Assembly: GCA_965232895.1 (NCBI GenBank)
Contig: OZ247430.1
Coordinates: 372,001 to 436,000 of the forward strand
Reading direction: 5' to 3'
From: Bin87 sp965232895
Lineage (GTDB): Bacteria > Chloroflexota > Dehalococcoidia > Lucifugimonadales > UBA3495
DNA length: 64,000 nucleotides
In this document: positions 61,508 to 64,000 of the stretch, in pieces
Layout of the letters: the number at the start of each line of letters is the position of its first letter
How positions within the stretch are numbered: position 1 is the first letter of the stretch
Program-made: the position numbers and the translations under genes
Notes under the pieces: generated by a model
What the model was told of the DNA's origin: nothing
The model's database searches: none
Seen by the model: the letters and a program-made list of their open reading frames with translations, nothing else

Positions 61508-61658
61508 CCTCACGCGTACCCGGTTTGTCATTGCGACCTCGAACCTGATGCGGAGGGGGCGATCTCATTGCGGCCTGAATAGTCGCTGCATCAACGGGAT
61601 TGCCCCGTCGCTGCGCTCCTCGAAATGACAGGTTTGCAGAAACTGGGTACGCGTGAGG
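61508..61658. repeat. MITE-like element between the cobalamin leader and DUF3352 gene
   Basis: Arms of 19 bases (18 matching) at 61508-61526 and 61640-61658 read CCTCACGCGTACCCGGTTT and its near-complement. The core holds CATTGC/TCGAAATGAC-type repeats common in bacterial genomes. No gene is supported. It fills much of the gap between 61428 and 61723. Confidence 0.5.
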
Positions 61659-61723
61659 CAGGGCTCCCGGTAATGCTACACTGATTTGGCAAAGGTCATT
61701 TGGCGCAAGGAGATATTCCAACG

Positions 61724-63574
61724 TTGGTTATAAAGGTTCTGGGGGCAATTGCCGCCGTAATTGTCATTGCTATTATCGCCGCGGGCGCAGCCATGTATTT
61801 CAGGCTGGTACCCATTCCGGGGCCGATACTCGCCCTGTTAGTTGGAGCTAAACCGCCGGAATACTCGGCGCGCTACTACCCGCCGGACACGCTGGCCTAC
61901 GCCTGGGTGACCCTGACGCCCGGAGATGGACAGGTTGAGAATATGCGGGACATTTGGGACCGCTTCAATGAATTCCGCGACTTCCGCAGGATCATTGACG
62001 ATTTCCAGGACGACTTCGAGGATGAAACGGGCATTGACTTTGAGACGGAAGTGATGCCGTGGATTGGGCCTGATGCTTCAGCGGCGTTCATCGATTTCGA
62101 CAGACGACGCGATGAGGCTATTGTGGCCGCCATTGTCTCCGTTCGCGATGATAATGCCGCCCGCGATTTTCTGGAGCAGTGGCTGGAATACATGGAAGAC
62201 GTAGAGGGAGCGGATTTTGATACCGACTCCTATAACGATTTCAGGCTTTGGATTGACGAAAGCGAGTACCAGGTTTATGGCCTGTCCAAAGATTTGCTGG
62301 TGCTCGCAACCACGGAATCCGGGTTTCGTGAAGTCGCTGACGCCATTGCCGGGGATACTGACCGTTCGTTGGCCGACAGCGAGAACTTCAAGGCGGCGCA
62401 GGCTGCGTTGTCAAAACGCCGATTTGCCTCAGTTTATGTTGACTATGAAGAGGCTCTTGATTTGGTCGAAGACCTTGCCATCGACGAAATTGGATTCACC
62501 GGCATTGGATTCACCGGCATCGGAGGGTATGGCGAGCAAGAACCGGAATGGATAGCCGGGTCATCAGCCTGGGTGGAACGGGGCATCTTTACAGAAATGG
62601 TAATGCCAATAGGCATTGACCAACCGCTGCAATTTGCTGACCTCGACGACCCTGCCAGCCTGGTATCTGACGATACAATGGCGTTTGCCGCCAGCACCTT
62701 CGATCCCGACGTGGACAATTGGCGCGCCGCTATACGCGGCTACGACCTTGCCGACTTCCTGCCTGACTCGAACGTTCTGGACGAAATCAACAGCGGAGTT
62801 GCGGAAATTGCGAGCGGCAATCCGCCAGAGCTGACCACCCGCGACAACCTGTCTGACGTGCTGGACCTGGTGTTGTGGCTGGTCGATGACCTGACGGGTA
62901 TCAATCTGGAGGACGACCTGTTTGACCATTTGGGCGGCGAGGCGATTCTAGCCGTAGGCGATGTAGATTTCGCCGCGGTCGCTGAAGATCCGCTATCCCA
63001 TGCGATTGAAGCGGTGATTATGCTGTCTTACCGCGAAGGCAGCAAGGAAAATCTAGCCGACACCATGGCTGAGGTCGCTGACCTCATTGAAGAGAATCTC
63101 TCCTCATTCCTCGAAATCGATTCCGCCGAGGTAGGCGCCGGCGACGACGCTACCATCTTCGGCATTCGCCGGGAAATTGCCCGTACCAATTATGCTCCCG
63201 GATATGTGTTCCATGACGGCTACCTCACCATCGGCGCCACCGAGGGCGCGCTGAAGACAACGGTGGCCCTGCAGAATGGTGGTGGAAGCAACCTGGCGTC
63301 GCTTGCTGAGTACAAACGCGCCGTAGAGCGCCTGCCAGCAAAGCGGCAGGGTCTGGGCTACGTTAACCTGCAAAGCATCGTCCGGCAAATTGAACCAGGC
63401 GACCTGGATCTAACCGCGGACGAGTTTGAGATTTTGGAAGATAGCCTTGGAGTAGCGGTGATGAGCAGCTACTCGCCCCACTGTATCGATGCGGCGGATG
63501 GCTACACCTGCGAGATACCCGGAGGGGCGGACGTAACGCGCATTACCGTGGTTCTGACGCTGTTCCCGGAATAG
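61724..63574 (+). CDS. DUF3352 membrane-anchored protein
   Basis: This 616-residue protein has an N-terminal membrane anchor (AAVIVIAIIAAGAAMYFRLV) and a long extracellular region of the DUF3352 type. It shows repeated dense Asp/Glu strands such as FRDFRRIIDDFQDDFEDETG, PDASAAFIDFDRRRDEAIVA and FGIRREIARTNYAPGYVF. A short direct repeat gives GFTGIGFTGIGG near residue 265. TTG at 61724 is preferred because AAGGAG ends 11 bases upstream; TTG at 61700 is the alternative. Function is unknown; members are often secreted or membrane-bound and may be lipoprotein-like. Confidence 0.75.
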   Translation: MVIKVLGAIAAVIVIAIIAAGAAMYFRLVPIPGPILALLVGAKPPEYSARYYPPDTLAYAWVTLTPGDGQVENMRDIWDRFNEFRDFRRIIDDFQDDFEDETGIDFETEVMPWIGPDASAAFIDFDRRRDEAIVAAIVSVRDDNAARDFLEQWLEYMEDVEGADFDTDSYNDFRLWIDESEYQVYGLSKDLLVLATTESGFREVADAIAGDTDRSLADSENFKAAQAALSKRRFASVYVDYEEALDLVEDLAIDEIGFTGIGFTGIGGYGEQEPEWIAGSSAWVERGIFTEMVMPIGIDQPLQFADLDDPASLVSDDTMAFAASTFDPDVDNWRAAIRGYDLADFLPDSNVLDEINSGVAEIASGNPPELTTRDNLSDVLDLVLWLVDDLTGINLEDDLFDHLGGEAILAVGDVDFAAVAEDPLSHAIEAVIMLSYREGSKENLADTMAEVADLIEENLSSFLEIDSAEVGAGDDATIFGIRREIARTNYAPGYVFHDGYLTIGATEGALKTTVALQNGGGSNLASLAEYKRAVERLPAKRQGLGYVNLQSIVRQIEPGDLDLTADEFEILEDSLGVAVMSSYSPHCIDAADGYTCEIPGGADVTRITVVLTLFPE

Positions 63575-63589
63575 CAATTCTGGATTCGG

Positions 63590-63595
63590 TATAAT
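63590..63595 (+). promoter_or_regulatory. Possible -10 element upstream of the last gene
   Basis: A perfect TATAAT lies 39 bases before the ATG at 63635; no convincing -35 hexamer was found. Confidence 0.35.
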
Positions 63596-63634
63596 CACTG
63601 TGCCAGCCAACGTTCGGCAAGGAGGATATCCATT

Positions 63635-64000
63635 ATGGGCGTGACTTACGCCAGGGGCAGCATCACCGGCCAGAACGGAGTGCGCGAGTTCGACTTTCTG
63701 GTGGATACGGGGGCGACCTGGGTGGGTATCCCGCAGGCCGACATTGACGCTCTGGGATTGGATACCGTGCCCAACGCCACCGCCGCCCTGATGATGGCAG
63801 ATGGCAGCGTCAGTCACACGCCCGTTTACATTGCCATTGGTATGCTGGAAGGCACGGGCTTCGTTAATGGAGCCGTGCCGGCGGCGGTCCCGCTGGTGGG
63901 CTACAAGCTGCTGCAGGATCTGGGGTTCAAGGTGGACTTGGTGAACGAGCGCGTTGAGCAACGGCCTGACGGCGAGATCGGGCCGCCGTTTTTGCTGTAA
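63635..64000 (+). CDS. Retropepsin-like aspartyl protease
   Basis: This 121-residue protein has the catalytic loop DFLVDTGATWVGIPQADIDA (Asp-Thr-Gly) near residue 24 and later LVGYKLLQDLGFKVDLV. The pattern parallels that of the protein at 30848, showing a second member of the same family. Retropepsins act as dimers with one Asp each. AAGGAGG precedes the ATG. The stop codon is the last three bases of the window. Confidence 0.75.
   Translation: MGVTYARGSITGQNGVREFDFLVDTGATWVGIPQADIDALGLDTVPNATAALMMADGSVSHTPVYIAIGMLEGTGFVNGAVPAAVPLVGYKLLQDLGFKVDLVNERVEQRPDGEIGPPFLL

Noticed and set aside
61446..61721. 91-codon minus-strand frame in the repeat region
   Set aside because: It contains the FRGAQRRGN string typical of translated dispersed repeats and lacks a start site; it is best seen as part of the repeat element.
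1..64000. tRNA, rRNA and CRISPR arrays
   Set aside because: I looked for T-loop GGTTCGA patterns and for regularly spaced direct repeats and found none that supported a call; weak cases may be missed by eye.

Overview
The window is high-GC DNA with dense genes and short gaps. It looks like a free-living or host-associated bacterium of the Chloroflexota (Dehalococcoidia/SAR202-like). That is an inference from gene content: a four-subunit pyruvate-type ferredoxin oxidoreductase, tandem-domain CaiB/BaiF CoA transferase, FMN-dependent hydroxy-acid oxidase, MeaB, archaeal-type glycyl-tRNA synthetase, CobN with a BchI/BchD-type chelatase, and palindromes of the GGGGCG...CGCCCC type between genes. 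No rRNA, tRNA or CRISPR array was seen.

Layout. 0.2-9.5 kb: housekeeping and catabolic genes (RNase D, M20 peptidase, GNAT, TPR protein, PIG-L deacetylase, TenA, alpha/beta hydrolase, LldD-like oxidase). 9.6-13.1 kb: a minus-strand por operon (porC-D-A-B) with an odd porC/porD junction that looks like a -1 frameshift. 13.2-15.3 kb: an AAA ATPase plus HNH nuclease pair that fits the Septu (PtuAB) defence system. 15.3-21.6 kb: TPP enzyme, DUF971, FmdB, DadA-like oxidase and a double-domain CoA transferase. 21.6-31.2 kb: an accessory region with two insertion sequences, a type IIG restriction-modification protein, a possible PD-(D/E)XK protein, a toxin-antitoxin pair, a HEPN/PaREP1-like protein, a broken NYN gene and small membrane and protease-like genes. 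31.4-39.6 kb: a cysteinyl-tRNA synthetase fused to a glycosyltransferase, an SDR, MeaB, an SPFH/NfeD pair and enoyl-CoA hydratase.

39.8-52.3 kb: a long minus-strand run. Read in transcription order it holds GlyRS, a HEPN-like gene, BirA, two SDRs, a PD-(D/E)XK nuclease with two overlapping HEPN-like genes, then hisZ-hisG-(phospholipase C-like)-hisD-hisC-hisB. 52.6-61.4 kb: a minus-strand cobalamin operon. It starts with a cobalamin riboswitch and an intrinsic terminator, then cbiE, cobN, a small unknown gene, cbtB, cbtA and a fused BchI/BchD-like chelatase, so B12 probably controls cobalt uptake and insertion together. 61.7-64.0 kb: a DUF3352 protein and a retropepsin-like protein.

The points most worth a second look are the Septu pair, the nuclease plus double-HEPN cassette, the CysRS-glycosyltransferase fusion, the riboswitch-terminator leader of the B12 operon, the porC/porD junction, the two insertion sequences whose start codons sit in or beside hairpins, and two MITE-like elements of about 150 bp.
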